Part shown: in pieces, positions 8,381 to 18,058 of the stretch
Numbering within the stretch: the stretch's first letter is position 1
Layout: every line of letters begins with the position of its first letter
Source of the DNA: Sphingomonas sp.
Lineage (GTDB): Bacteria; Pseudomonadota; Alphaproteobacteria; Sphingomonadales; Sphingomonadaceae
Reading direction: 5' to 3'
NCBI GenBank assembly: GCA_013817375.1
Contig: JACDCV010000005.1
Location: 1 to 41,610 of the forward strand
DNA: 41,610 nt
The notes under the pieces: generated by a model
What the model was told of the DNA's origin: nothing
Seen by the model: only the letters and a program-made list of their open reading frames with translations
Databases searched by the model: none
Made by a program: the position numbers and the translations under genes

Positions 8381-8569
8381 TCACGGCTTCCACCCGCACA
8401 GTTCTGCGCCACGCAAATTGAGCTCCAGAGCAGTCCTGGCTTCAGCCGGCGTCATGTCTTCGATGGGATTCCGGTTCGGCTCGTTCAGATCGCAGAAATT
8501 GCCCGATGGCATGGACTGGCAGCCTGCGAGCAGCACGAGGGCGAATATCAGCGCTTGGGTCTTGACCAT
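8381..8569 (-). CDS. outer-membrane spanin-like lipoprotein (Rz1-like)
   Basis: Lipobox ...FALVLLAGC; start embedded in the 3' end of the i-spanin-like gene. Confidence 0.6.
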   Translation of the reverse strand: MVKTQALIFALVLLAGCQSMPSGNFCDLNEPNRNPIEDMTPAEARTALELNLRGAELCGWKP

Positions 8570-8805
8570 TTGGCCTGCTCCCTCATGACTTCAGCGTCGG
8601 TCATGCCGGCCACCGCCTGATCGATCTTGTCGGCTTCGGAGCGGGCGGCGAGACGATCAGCAGCCTGTTCCGCCTTGACTTCGTTGCGGCCGGCTTTCTT
8701 GGCGCCGTAGAGCAGCGTCCCGAATGCAACCAAGGCAGCGACGATGCCGCCGAGGATTGCGGTCAAGCCGCCGCCTGGAATGAGGGACAAGAGGAAGTCG
8801 GTCAT
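8548..8805 (-). CDS. inner-membrane spanin-like protein (Rz-like)
   Basis: N-terminal TM plus helical periplasmic domain; overlaps 8381..8569 by 22 nt. Confidence 0.6.
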   Translation of the reverse strand: MTDFLLSLIPGGGLTAILGGIVAALVAFGTLLYGAKKAGRNEVKAEQAADRLAARSEADKIDQAVAGMTDAEVMREQAKWSRPKR

Positions 8806-9113
8806 GATCCGACCACCTCCGTAGTCCCATCCCAGACGAACTGGTCGAGCGGGAAATGCTTGCCGCAGCCGACGCAAAAGGTGCCGCTGTAGAAGTAGGG
8901 ATCGCGGGCATAAGTCTCGGCGATGGAAGAACCCATTCTGGTGACCGAGCCGCAGGGATTGTGGACGTATTTCTCGCGGTAGGGCCTAACGAAGCCCTTG
9001 GCGCGCTCATCGGCCGAAAGCACGACGTAGCCTTTCTGCTGGCCGTTTTCTTTCAGTTCGCGATGGTCGGCTGTGACGGGACCGCCGCCGGCCAGTTCGG
9101 TTTTCGTATTCAT
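8802..9113 (-). CDS. phage hypothetical protein with HNPCG...FCVGCGKHF Cys motif
   Basis: Start MNTKTELAGGG at 9113; conserved-looking phage protein. Confidence 0.65.
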   Translation of the reverse strand: MNTKTELAGGGPVTADHRELKENGQQKGYVVLSADERAKGFVRPYREKYVHNPCGSVTRMGSSIAETYARDPYFYSGTFCVGCGKHFPLDQFVWDGTTEVVGS

Positions 9114-9427
9114 CACTTCTTCTCCGGGCTGTGGACGATGATGTCGGGGACGCCGGCGGGAGTTTTCAACACAACATCCTCGCCCTTGGGGATTTGCTGG
9201 TCGACGACCTTTGCCGTCTCCATGGCTTTGACGGACGGGCGCTTCCATGCGGCATAAAGCGCCGGCCCGCCCGACAGGATAATGCCAGTGGTTAGGACAA
9301 CCGCCTGCTCGACAATCGTGTTGGCGTCGAGTTCGGAAAAGCCCTTGCTGACCAGCCAGACGCCAAGCCCGGATATCGAGTAGCGAAGGAAAATCATCAG
9401 GATCGGAGCGACGGATTCGAAGGTCAT
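9113..9427 (-). CDS. holin-like protein (Pam3_gp28-like)
   Basis: Two TM segments, LRYSISGLGVWLVSKGF...; adjacent to endolysin. Confidence 0.6.
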   Translation of the reverse strand: MTFESVAPILMIFLRYSISGLGVWLVSKGFSELDANTIVEQAVVLTTGIILSGGPALYAAWKRPSVKAMETAKVVDQQIPKGEDVVLKTPAGVPDIIVHSPEKK

Positions 9428-10185
9428 GGCTTCTTCCTTCCGAACAGTTTCAGGATTGCTTCAATGAGCGCGGCTATCCATCCCTTCGCCACAGGGGCGG
9501 GCGTGGGGCGCGTTTGAGGCTTAGGAGCGGGTTTGGGAGCCGGAGCGGCAGGAACGGGCCTGACGGGCGGCTGTGGCTGCGCGGGTTTTGGGACGCCGCC
9601 AGCCGCTTCAATGGCCGCAAGAAACGCCTTGTAGTAACCGGCGATCTCCTGCCAATGGTCGGTGACGTTCACCGTGCGTCGCGCATTCTTCAGATCATCC
9701 GGACCGCTCGTCGGCAGATAATGCGCGATGCCCTTGCCCGCCCCGTTCCAGCGCCCATCCAGTAACCCGGTGAACAGGTAGCGAGCCGCCCATTCCGGCT
9801 GGAGCGCAATGTCCGGATTGTCGAGGATGCCGGCCGCCGCATAGTTGTGGTCATGAGTAAGCTGGACCAGCCCGCGCCCGTAATAAACATGGCCATATGG
9901 AGGCTTCGGCTTCGAATAGCTCTTGTTCGGGTAGTTCTTGGCGACATAGGCTCGCGCCGCTTTGTCGCTCTTGGCAAACCCTTCCCTAACCGGCTGCATT
10001 CCCGAACCGACCTCGCGCCGGGCCGTGGCCAAACCATAGGCCAGCGTCTTTGCCCGGCTGTCACCATGCGTCAAGAAGGCATTGAGTATGCCCTCGATGC
10101 CGTCCACCTGGCCTTGCGACAAGCTCGTGCCGAACACGCCGGAATCGCGCGCGCGCAGCACCGCGTAGAGCTTGCTACGGTTCAT
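9424..10185 (-). CDS. endolysin, GH19 (chitinase-like lysozyme) type
   Basis: TAYILATARREVG-like segment LAYGLATARREVGSGMQPVREG, YYGRGLVQLTHDHNY; Pro-rich C-terminus. Confidence 0.85.
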   Translation of the reverse strand: MNRSKLYAVLRARDSGVFGTSLSQGQVDGIEGILNAFLTHGDSRAKTLAYGLATARREVGSGMQPVREGFAKSDKAARAYVAKNYPNKSYSKPKPPYGHVYYGRGLVQLTHDHNYAAAGILDNPDIALQPEWAARYLFTGLLDGRWNGAGKGIAHYLPTSGPDDLKNARRTVNVTDHWQEIAGYYKAFLAAIEAAGGVPKPAQPQPPVRPVPAAPAPKPAPKPQTRPTPAPVAKGWIAALIEAILKLFGRKKP

Positions 10186-10237
10186 CTGGCATTCCTTCGA
10201 TTTGGGGATGGGTCAGCGCTTGCGCGCGCAGGAGCGC

Positions 10238-11872
10238 TTATTTCAGCACCCACGCCTTGAGCGTGCCGGAGGCGATGTCGAGAACACCGGCGGTTTCGTT
10301 CTGGAAGCGCACGGACACAGTGTTCGCCGCGCTCACCCATGCGGTGATCGTGATGCCGGAGGTAGCCAGCGAGAATGACGCCATCGCCATGTCGCCCAAG
10401 GCCGCGCCGGTCACGGTGACCGTGGTCGTAACGCCCGCGCCATCTGCCAAACTGACCGGATCGAACGTAGCCGTGCCTTCGATCCGGTAGGGAAAGTCGC
10501 TAGTGTTCGGCGTTATAGGTGTATTCCCGGCCAAGGATGAGTTGGCCGCCGTCAGCGTCACACCTTTGAACACCGGCAGGACTGCGTTATTTTTCAGATC
10601 AACGCCAGCCATAGTCACTGCATCCACGCCGATTGCGACGCCGTATTGCTGTGACGTTCCGCCGCCCGTATTACCCGACTTGCCACCCACGATAGCTGCC
10701 GAACCGCCATCGATGGAGATGCCGGAGCGTTGACCCGCAACAAGGGCAAGCCCGTTATTGAGAACCTGACAGCCAGCCATCGACAGTTGGCCGGACGCAG
10801 ACCGGATGCCGACAAGGCTGTTGTTGTCTATAAGCACACCAACCAGCGTGATCGCATTTGTCTCATTACCGGCAATTTGAACTCCCGGTGCATTGTTCGA
10901 TGCAGGGGTCGCGTAGGCAGGACCAGTTGGGTCCATCCCGCAGCGTTCGATAAAGCCGCCAGTGATGACGTGCTTGCCGCCATATGCGTCAATATAAATG
11001 CCGGTAGTCCCATCAGACCCGATGAAGGGATTGTTCAGCCGCATATCGAAAACAGGGGTAGTCGCACTGCCCAGAAGGATCACCCCGCGACCAGTGTTGC
11101 CGAAAGTCTTGAGGCTGTTCCACGTGCCGAGGATCATCCCGGCCGAACCGAGCACGCTCTGCGCGCGGACGCCATCGCGCCCATTTTGCGCCAAGAGGAT
11201 ATCGTTGACTTCCCACTGGGCCGCGCCGTAAGCGACTTCACAGGTCGCAAGCCATCCGTCTAGAATATTCTTCTTCGACGTGACGCGAGATATTCGCCCT
11301 TCGTCGCAGGTGCTGGTCTGTAGGCCGATATACTGCCCTTCGATATGGAGGTCGAAGAGTTCAGACCTGTCCGTAGAGCCGAGGCAGGCCACTCCGATAC
11401 CAGCAGTCGGTACTACACTCCGAAGAAGCGACAGCCCGCCGACTTTCATACTGGAAATACCGTTCGCCAATGTAATTAGATTGGCTGTTAAGGACGTTGA
11501 TGTGATGCTCCCTTGGCCGTTTCCATCGCCGAGCAAGGCGTGGCCGATACGGCTCAACGGAATTGCCCCGCTGGCTTTGTAGGAGGCAGTGTCCTTGACA
11601 TAGACAATATCGTTTGCCACCAGCGCCGCGTTGATCGCCGCCAAGCTGTCGGCGACGCCTGTCGGGTCGGCTCCGTAATCATCCGGCGTCGGAAACTTGT
11701 TCAAATTGACGGAGATGCTGCGTGGTATCGCGCCCGCACCGGGGAATGTGTGGGTGCCAGTCACATTCAGCGTGTCGCGGATGTCTACCTTGCGAGGTTT
11801 ATGAGCGCCGGAGGAAGGAACCCCATCGACCACATAATCGCGGAATATTTCATTGATCGGGAGGACGGCCAT
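10238..11872 (-). CDS. tailspike / pectate-lyase-fold receptor-binding protein
   Basis: N-terminal tail-attachment segment then KFPTPDDYGADPTGVADSLAAINAAL typical of phage beta-helix spikes. Confidence 0.8.
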   Translation of the reverse strand: MAVLPINEIFRDYVVDGVPSSGAHKPRKVDIRDTLNVTGTHTFPGAGAIPRSISVNLNKFPTPDDYGADPTGVADSLAAINAALVANDIVYVKDTASYKASGAIPLSRIGHALLGDGNGQGSITSTSLTANLITLANGISSMKVGGLSLLRSVVPTAGIGVACLGSTDRSELFDLHIEGQYIGLQTSTCDEGRISRVTSKKNILDGWLATCEVAYGAAQWEVNDILLAQNGRDGVRAQSVLGSAGMILGTWNSLKTFGNTGRGVILLGSATTPVFDMRLNNPFIGSDGTTGIYIDAYGGKHVITGGFIERCGMDPTGPAYATPASNNAPGVQIAGNETNAITLVGVLIDNNSLVGIRSASGQLSMAGCQVLNNGLALVAGQRSGISIDGGSAAIVGGKSGNTGGGTSQQYGVAIGVDAVTMAGVDLKNNAVLPVFKGVTLTAANSSLAGNTPITPNTSDFPYRIEGTATFDPVSLADGAGVTTTVTVTGAALGDMAMASFSLATSGITITAWVSAANTVSVRFQNETAGVLDIASGTLKAWVLK

Positions 11873-11898
11873 GCAGATGCTCCAAAAAATGCTGGAAA

Positions 11899-11916
11899 CC
11901 CCGCTGGGAAGCAGGG
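11899..11916 (-). terminator. candidate hairpin terminator/attenuator between gpJ-like and tailspike genes
   Basis: On the - strand CCCTGCT-TCCC-AGCGGGG (one G-T pair) followed by TTTCCAGCATTTTTT. Confidence 0.45.
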
Positions 11917-11943
11917 CGAAGGAAACGGTGATGAGAGGTGCGG

Positions 11944-14004
11944 TTAGGTCACGACCTTCAGGCCAGTCGCGACCGAGGCGCTTTCAACGCCGGAGCCGTT
12001 GCGGGCCTTGAGCCAGTAGTAGTAATTGCCGGCCGCCAGCCCGGTATCGATATAAGAATCCGAGTTCGACGCCGGCCCATATTCCGTGCGGATCAGTGTG
12101 GCCGAGCCTTCGGTGTTGATCGTGTTGCGGCGGATATTGACCGCAGTGAAGTTCGGCGAATTGGGCGACACCCACGAAAGCGCGACCTCGCCGACGCCGC
12201 CCGTGCCGACGACGTTGGTCAGGATCCCCGGCGCGGTGCCATCAGCCACAGGCGTGACCGTATCGCTCGCCGTCCAGTCGCCTTGCCGGCCAGTGATGGT
12301 GACGTGGCGGACCTGGGCTTCGTAGATAGCGCCATCGCTAAGGGCGGGCGTCTGGGCCTCGGTGGCGTCGTCGCCAACCGGCACGACATTCCACTCGCTT
12401 GCCGACTGCAGCTTATAGCGCGCCTCGACCTTCAGCCCTTCCGAGGGCGGCAGGTCGAAGAGGATGATGCCGAAAGGAACAAGCGTGCTGCCTACCGTGA
12501 TCCGGTCGAAGATGAACGAGAAGTTCAAAGGCAGCGGGATGGTGTCGTCGGTCGTCACCGTCTCGCTGATCGGCTCGGTGCCTTCCTCGGCCTCTGCATC
12601 CCAGTCGTATGCCTCGGCCGGCATGGACTGCACCTGGATCGTCACGCCCGTCAGGATGCCGCCTTCGCCAATGTTGAAGCGGAAGTCGCCGATCTCGAAC
12701 ACCTCATCTATGCCAAACAGCGGATAGGTGACGCGGACGAACCGTTTTCCGAAAGCGGCGAGCCCCTTGAGATTGCACTGGAACGTGCCCACCCACGACG
12801 GATTTGCCCGGTAGGCGGCAAGCTTCATCAGCCGCCGCGCCTGGCCGTGGCTCGGCGCCATGTTGAACGACAGATCGGAAGCTATCTCGCCCCGCAACGA
12901 AACATCATCCTCGTCTCGCCACTGATCCGCGTCCGTCGCCTGGTAGTCGTGCGTCACGCCGAGATAGGTGGCCCGGATCACATTTGCCGTGGTCAGGATA
13001 TCGCGGCCACGGCTGACCTCGGAGAAACCGACGATCGCATCCTCGTCGATGATGACGGTCGGCTCTTCCCACGCTCCTACGTCGAGCGTGACGCCCCCGT
13101 CCGGCGTCGGAACGATGCGCCCGTCGCAGCATTGCAACATCCGCGACAGAACATCGGCGGGCCGCTCGTCGAGGCGATAGCTGCCCCATAGCCGATACCG
13201 ATCCTCGGTGCCGCCTGCCTTGCGGGCAATGTTTTCTGTGGCGACATTGTAGGCGGCGAGCCAGCCAGCCGTCGCCTCCGTGGTAGTCATCATATCGACC
13301 GGCAGTCGCATGGCGTCCGCATGTGTCATGAAATCCCGGATCACAGCCGCCGCGTTATCGCTCCAGACGGTCGTTCCGGTCGATGGATTGAACACCTTCG
13401 ACGCCCGCGCCACGACGCGGTAAAGGGTCTGGGTGAGGTTCGGGAATACTTTCGAGATTTTATCAGCGCTGACTCCGCGCTGATAGGCGTAAAGGCTCGA
13501 AATTCCATCACCGCGATGCGCCGAGTCCCATTCAGGAAACGCACTCGTAAGTTCGGAATAATGCGTCTCGGTTGGTAGTCCCATCCGCGTCAGAATGCGC
13601 AGGGCGCCATTATAAGGTGAGACAGTGACATTACCCGCCCCGTTGACCGTGACGATGTTGTCGTCAACCCAGATCTCCTCGATTGCATCAAGTTCACCAG
13701 TTCCGAGTGCGATGACCTTGTGCAATTGGCCGGCTTTACTTTCGCCGAAAACCCATGGTCCGGACGTTTTCACCCGGCCATAATGCCGTTGCCTGGATAC
13801 GGTCGGGTTCTTGACAGAAGTCTGCACGTCCTCCGGCTTCGGCTGTTCTGGCGCGAAGAGTGCGGAGGCCAAGAAGTTCAGGCCGACCGACAGGCCGATG
13901 CCGATCGCAGCTGTGACAAGCGTCACGCCGATGCCCAGCGCAGCGCCGGATACGCCGGCTGCCGTCAGAGACAGCAACACGAAGCTTTCGATCACACCGG
14001 GCAT
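11944..14004 (-). CDS. tail tip / host-specificity protein, gpJ-like
   Basis: Position in tail operon, N-terminal hydrophobic segment, FN3-like C-terminus (PGILTNVVGTGGVGEVALSWVSPNSPNFTAVNIRRNT...). Confidence 0.85.
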   Translation of the reverse strand: MPGVIESFVLLSLTAAGVSGAALGIGVTLVTAAIGIGLSVGLNFLASALFAPEQPKPEDVQTSVKNPTVSRQRHYGRVKTSGPWVFGESKAGQLHKVIALGTGELDAIEEIWVDDNIVTVNGAGNVTVSPYNGALRILTRMGLPTETHYSELTSAFPEWDSAHRGDGISSLYAYQRGVSADKISKVFPNLTQTLYRVVARASKVFNPSTGTTVWSDNAAAVIRDFMTHADAMRLPVDMMTTTEATAGWLAAYNVATENIARKAGGTEDRYRLWGSYRLDERPADVLSRMLQCCDGRIVPTPDGGVTLDVGAWEEPTVIIDEDAIVGFSEVSRGRDILTTANVIRATYLGVTHDYQATDADQWRDEDDVSLRGEIASDLSFNMAPSHGQARRLMKLAAYRANPSWVGTFQCNLKGLAAFGKRFVRVTYPLFGIDEVFEIGDFRFNIGEGGILTGVTIQVQSMPAEAYDWDAEAEEGTEPISETVTTDDTIPLPLNFSFIFDRITVGSTLVPFGIILFDLPPSEGLKVEARYKLQSASEWNVVPVGDDATEAQTPALSDGAIYEAQVRHVTITGRQGDWTASDTVTPVADGTAPGILTNVVGTGGVGEVALSWVSPNSPNFTAVNIRRNTINTEGSATLIRTEYGPASNSDSYIDTGLAAGNYYYWLKARNGSGVESASVATGLKVVT

Positions 14005-14394
14005 TCAGATCACCTTCCAGGCTTTCCAGACCGCCGTGAGCGGTGCGCCGATCAGGCCGTCAGCATCGCGCGAGAACCAGAACTTCCCGGCATGGATCGC
14101 CACGCACAGCTTTTGCTTATGGAAGATCAGCCCGACATCACCGGTGACAGGCTCATCCGTCTTGGACAGGCCGCCGGCGCGCATGACGCGGTTCAACGCG
14201 ATTGCAAGGCCACCGGGCGATGCCAGCACCTCGCGCGCCTCAGCCTCGTCCTTGTGGACACGCCCGAACATCTGCATGGGCGAGCGGCCGAGAACGACCG
14301 CCATCCACCTGTCTGCCGTGATGCCGCAATCGGTCTTGCCCCAGGCGAACGGCTTCTCCGCCTCGGCTGCGATGTACTCGTCGATGGTCATCAA
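14005..14394 (-). CDS. tail assembly protein, DUF6950/NlpC-P60-like
   Basis: FAWGKTDCGITADRWMA... at N-terminus; position between tail genes. Confidence 0.7.
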   Translation of the reverse strand: MMTIDEYIAAEAEKPFAWGKTDCGITADRWMAVVLGRSPMQMFGRVHKDEAEAREVLASPGGLAIALNRVMRAGGLSKTDEPVTGDVGLIFHKQKLCVAIHAGKFWFSRDADGLIGAPLTAVWKAWKVI

Positions 14395-14984
14395 TAATCC
14401 GGATACCGAATGACTTTGGACAGCAGCCGCGAGACGAAGCCGAAGAACTTGTCGCCGGGCGATCGAGCCTGCTGATCGCGATCGGTGTTACGGCCATAAG
14501 GCGGGCGTGAACGGCTGTAGAAGATATTCTCCGCCGTCAGGCTGATGGATTGCATCGCGCCCTCGGTCCCCTGCATGGCCGAGCGCGTGACCGTCGGCGG
14601 CTGCATGAAGCCCCGGAACAGCGGGATCGGAACTCCCGAAGGCTGCCAGTCCTCGCTGAAAAGCTGGAGCGACACCGTGAGCAGTTGCTGCTCCACCTCC
14701 GGCGTGTCGGCCAGCGCCACCGCCAGAAAGTCCAGTGCCTTACCTGGAAGCCCGTCAACCGAGAGCGTGATCTGCTCGGAAACCGCATTGCCCGAAAAGC
14801 CGAGACCGTCGATCTGGCCAAAGCCGAACATCGGCAGATAGGTGATGCCGTCGACCTCAAGCGCCGTGTTGCCGTTCCAGACATGTTTTGTCGACGAGGC
14901 AAATTCAAAACGGACAAGAAAATCACACCTAACCGTCGATGCCGAAAGCAGCGCGATCTGGTCGGCGGTGAAGAATTCCGCCAT
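14391..14984 (-). CDS. minor tail / hub protein
   Basis: Start MAEFFTADQIALL at 14984; position and composition. Confidence 0.7.
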   Translation of the reverse strand: MAEFFTADQIALLSASTVRCDFLVRFEFASSTKHVWNGNTALEVDGITYLPMFGFGQIDGLGFSGNAVSEQITLSVDGLPGKALDFLAVALADTPEVEQQLLTVSLQLFSEDWQPSGVPIPLFRGFMQPPTVTRSAMQGTEGAMQSISLTAENIFYSRSRPPYGRNTDRDQQARSPGDKFFGFVSRLLSKVIRYPDY

Positions 14985-15655
14985 CACAGATCCTCGATGA
15001 AGCTGACGGTGGGAGTGCCAAAGCGGCGAAGCTGGAGATCGAGGTTCATCGCGTCGTCGGTCGCCAGCCGCATCCTGCAAACGGGATTGTCGAACTCGAG
15101 CCTTTCGCCGGCGGTGACTGCTTCGCGCAGCGGCGGGCGGAAGGTCATCGCACCTGTATCCTCGTTGAACGAACGAACTCGGTACAGCCTCTCCCCCACA
15201 CTGAAATGCTGGCCCGGCTCGATGTCGCCTGCATAGTTCACAGTCACCGTCATCGAAACAGCGCGGGCGGCCACATTCGCTGCGGCCACAACATCAATCA
15301 CCGTCCCGACATAGCCGCTGTCGTCGTCGAAGAACGCGTCGTCGGAATGCGGTATCTGTCCATAGAGCCCAGCCTCCACAGCGCCGGCAGGAACCGGCTG
15401 GTCGCCGCGACAGAGCGGAACGAGGATCGGGTTCAGCCTGCCTTCCAGCAGCGTGTCGATTGCCCGGAACGCCAACCGCGTCTGCCGGCTGTTGATATGG
15501 ACGCTTGCGAGCGTCGCCTTCCAAATACCAGCGTCGGACGCCACCACTTGGCCAAAGCCGCTCACCGATGAAGGGCCGGCGAGGGATCGCGGAGCAATGT
15601 CAAATGAAACATCCCGTGCGGGCAGGACGTGGATCGGCCACATGATGGTCGCCAT
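14984..15655 (-). CDS. minor tail protein
   Basis: Operon position between tape measure and hub gene; ATGA-coupled. Confidence 0.7.
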   Translation of the reverse strand: MATIMWPIHVLPARDVSFDIAPRSLAGPSSVSGFGQVVASDAGIWKATLASVHINSRQTRLAFRAIDTLLEGRLNPILVPLCRGDQPVPAGAVEAGLYGQIPHSDDAFFDDDSGYVGTVIDVVAAANVAARAVSMTVTVNYAGDIEPGQHFSVGERLYRVRSFNEDTGAMTFRPPLREAVTAGERLEFDNPVCRMRLATDDAMNLDLQLRRFGTPTVSFIEDL

Positions 15656-17683
15656 CTACATGGTCCTCGCTTGCGCGTTCGCGACCTTGCCGCCGATCGA
15701 CCGGCTCAGCTGCTTGTCATAGGCGCCGATGCCTTGCCGGGTGACCTGCGCGGCCTTGCGCTCCGAAACGCTCTCGACGAAAGGCATGAGATTGCCGTTG
15801 TTGTCGGCCGAGACGCCGACCGTGACGTGCATGCCCCGAGAACTACCCGAGCCCCCGCCCCTCGGAACAACGAGTTCGCCCCGCTGGAGGATTGCCGGAA
15901 CTTCGCCTGCCTGAAGTCCAGCCACGCCGCCCTTATGATAGCGGCGCGCGCCGGCAAAGACACCTGGCGAGACCGAGCGGCCGTGGCCGTAGCCGTCTTT
16001 TCCGGCGACACCGCCCTTGTGCAGGATTCCGGGGATGATCTTGCCACCGAGGAGGCCGCCGCCCAGGCCGCCCAGCCCACCACCACTGAACAAACCGTCC
16101 AGCGCCATGTCCAGCAATTTGCTCGCTACCTTGTCGAGCGCCCCAGCGAGGGCTTCAGAAGCAGATTTCCCCTCGCGGAGATCGGAGATGAAACCGCCCA
16201 TGACATCCTTGCCGAGATCGGCGAACTCCTGTGCCGATTCGCGCGCGCGGTCCTGCGTCTCCAGAAGCCTCTGCGCCTCGACCGAGGCCGTGGCATAGCC
16301 TTCGGCCAGCGTGTCGATCTGCGTCCGCAGCGCTGGCGTGATCGCAATGCCGGCTTGCTGCGCAGCGTTGAGCAGTTCCTGCACTGAGCGGGCTTTGTCG
16401 AGGGTGTAGCCGTAATCCTCGACAAGCGGATTGACGCCAGCCTGCGCCGCGGTCTCAGCGATCAGGGCAGCCGTGCGCTCCTTGATCTGCGCCGTCTCGC
16501 GGGCGAACTCGTTTTCGCGCTTCGAGCCGCCGCCACCGCCGCCCGAACCTCGCCCAACAGGCGCAGCGTAATCGGAAAGGGAAACCGGCTTGATGACCGA
16601 ATTGGGCTTTGTGGCTGTAATCTGGGTTGGAGTTCGAAAGGCGCCATCGAACCTGGCCTGGATTGCATCCTGGCTGATTTTTTCGCCGCGTGAGCCTTTC
16701 AGGTATTTGCCGATCGCATCGGCGCCGACGGCCCGGCCTGCCTGTCCCGCAAGTTCCTGGATCTTCGAGATCACCCCGACGAGCGATTCCCCGAATTCCA
16801 GAGCACCATTTATCAGCGGCGAGAAATCAGTGTTTGCGATCCAGTCGCCAAGGACCTGCAACGCCTCGGACATGCGCTCGGTCGCGCCCGAGCTGGAATT
16901 GAGTTCGCCGGCCGTGTCGATGAGGATGTTCTGGAGGCGCACGAAGGATTGGCTGACAGTCAGCGAGGAACCGGCGACCTTGTCTTCCAGCATGGAAGCG
17001 CCGGCCTCAAACGCCCGGAAAAACACTTCGGACGATATCTTGCCGTCGATCACCAATTGCCGCAGTTTTGCGACCGAGCCTCCGGCTTCCTCCAGACCAG
17101 CCGCCGCCGCCTGCGCCACTGGCAGCGCGCCCTCCAGGATTGAGTTGAATTCTTCGGCCCGAACCGTGCCGGAGCCGAGCGCCTGACCAAGCTGAAGAAG
17201 CGCGCCGGATGCCGACTGCGCATCCGTGCCAGCCACCCTGAGCGCCAGGGCGACGTTGTCGGTGAAGCCAAGCAGTTCCTCGGTCGAAACGCCGAGTTCC
17301 TTCTGCACGATCGCCGCGCGGCCGTAGAGCGTGACCAGGCTCTCCAGCGGTGCAGCATTGCGTTGCGCGCTGGCAAACAGACGGTCATAAACCTTCGAAA
17401 GCTCGGACCCCGACAGGCCGGCCACTTTCAGCGCATTGTCAATCCGCGTCGCCGCGTCGACCAATTGCTGCGCGCCGCGAAGCGAAGCAGCGCCTGCGAA
17501 GGCGGCCAGAAGGCCCCGACCGCTGCCGCCCATCGTCGCCAGCCGCGATTCCAGTTGCTTGCCGCGCCGCTCGATCTTGGTAAAAGTCGAATTCGTGTTG
17601 CCGAGCGCCTTGTTGAGCGCACGGTCATACTTGTTGAAATTCGCTTCGAGAGTGGCGATCAGCCGCTCAACTTCGATGGCCAT
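15656..17683 (-). CDS. tail tape measure protein
   Basis: Start MAIEVERLIATLEANFNKYDRALNKALG; TMP-like helix-rich Ala/Gly composition. Confidence 0.88.
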   Translation of the reverse strand: MAIEVERLIATLEANFNKYDRALNKALGNTNSTFTKIERRGKQLESRLATMGGSGRGLLAAFAGAASLRGAQQLVDAATRIDNALKVAGLSGSELSKVYDRLFASAQRNAAPLESLVTLYGRAAIVQKELGVSTEELLGFTDNVALALRVAGTDAQSASGALLQLGQALGSGTVRAEEFNSILEGALPVAQAAAAGLEEAGGSVAKLRQLVIDGKISSEVFFRAFEAGASMLEDKVAGSSLTVSQSFVRLQNILIDTAGELNSSSGATERMSEALQVLGDWIANTDFSPLINGALEFGESLVGVISKIQELAGQAGRAVGADAIGKYLKGSRGEKISQDAIQARFDGAFRTPTQITATKPNSVIKPVSLSDYAAPVGRGSGGGGGGSKRENEFARETAQIKERTAALIAETAAQAGVNPLVEDYGYTLDKARSVQELLNAAQQAGIAITPALRTQIDTLAEGYATASVEAQRLLETQDRARESAQEFADLGKDVMGGFISDLREGKSASEALAGALDKVASKLLDMALDGLFSGGGLGGLGGGLLGGKIIPGILHKGGVAGKDGYGHGRSVSPGVFAGARRYHKGGVAGLQAGEVPAILQRGELVVPRGGGSGSSRGMHVTVGVSADNNGNLMPFVESVSERKAAQVTRQGIGAYDKQLSRSIGGKVANAQARTM

Positions 17684-17699
17684 GGGAGGTTCTCTCGCG

Positions 17700-17912
17700 A
17701 TGGGAATTGAAAAGACGCGCCGATTTTGCCCCGAGGACAATCGCATGGTGCTGGCGGAACGGCAGACGCCGAACCACTTGCTTCACCTGGTGCTGTCGGT
17801 CCTGACGCTGGGGCTTTGGCTTATCGTCTGGCTTGCGCAGGCCATCTATCCCCGGCCATATCTATGCCCGATGTGCGGCGGGAAGACTAAGCGGCGCGGC
17901 CTTTTCGACTAA
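17700..17912 (+). CDS. zinc-ribbon / transmembrane small protein, opposite to the tail operon
   Basis: SD GGGAGG (17685-17690) then ATG 17700; MGIEKTRRFCPEDNRMVLAERQTPNHLLHLVLSVLTLGLWLIVWLAQAIYPRPYLCPMCGGKTKRRGLFD. Confidence 0.8.
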   Translation: MGIEKTRRFCPEDNRMVLAERQTPNHLLHLVLSVLTLGLWLIVWLAQAIYPRPYLCPMCGGKTKRRGLFD

Positions 17913-18058
17913 GCCGCGCCCCTGACCCTCATTACCGCCAGATCGAATTCGTCTTCGCTCGGCGGCGGTGCCTTGCCATCGCCATGCGCCTTGTTCCACT
18001 GCCGGCAGATCGACCCCCACTGCCCGAGCGAAAGATCGCCGACATTCTGCACGTTCAT
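17909..18058 (-). CDS. 49-aa second tail-assembly-chaperone-like protein
   Basis: ATGA coupling to 18058..18462; MNVQNVGDLSLGQWGSICRQWNKAHGDGKAPPPSEDEFDLAVMRVRGAA; absent from ORF track. Confidence 0.6.
   Translation of the reverse strand: MNVQNVGDLSLGQWGSICRQWNKAHGDGKAPPPSEDEFDLAVMRVRGAA

Noticed and set aside
11938-13191. Long + strand ORF (417 aa)
   Set aside because: Antisense to the well-supported gpJ-like gene; Arg/His/Asp-rich composition typical of GC-rich antisense frames
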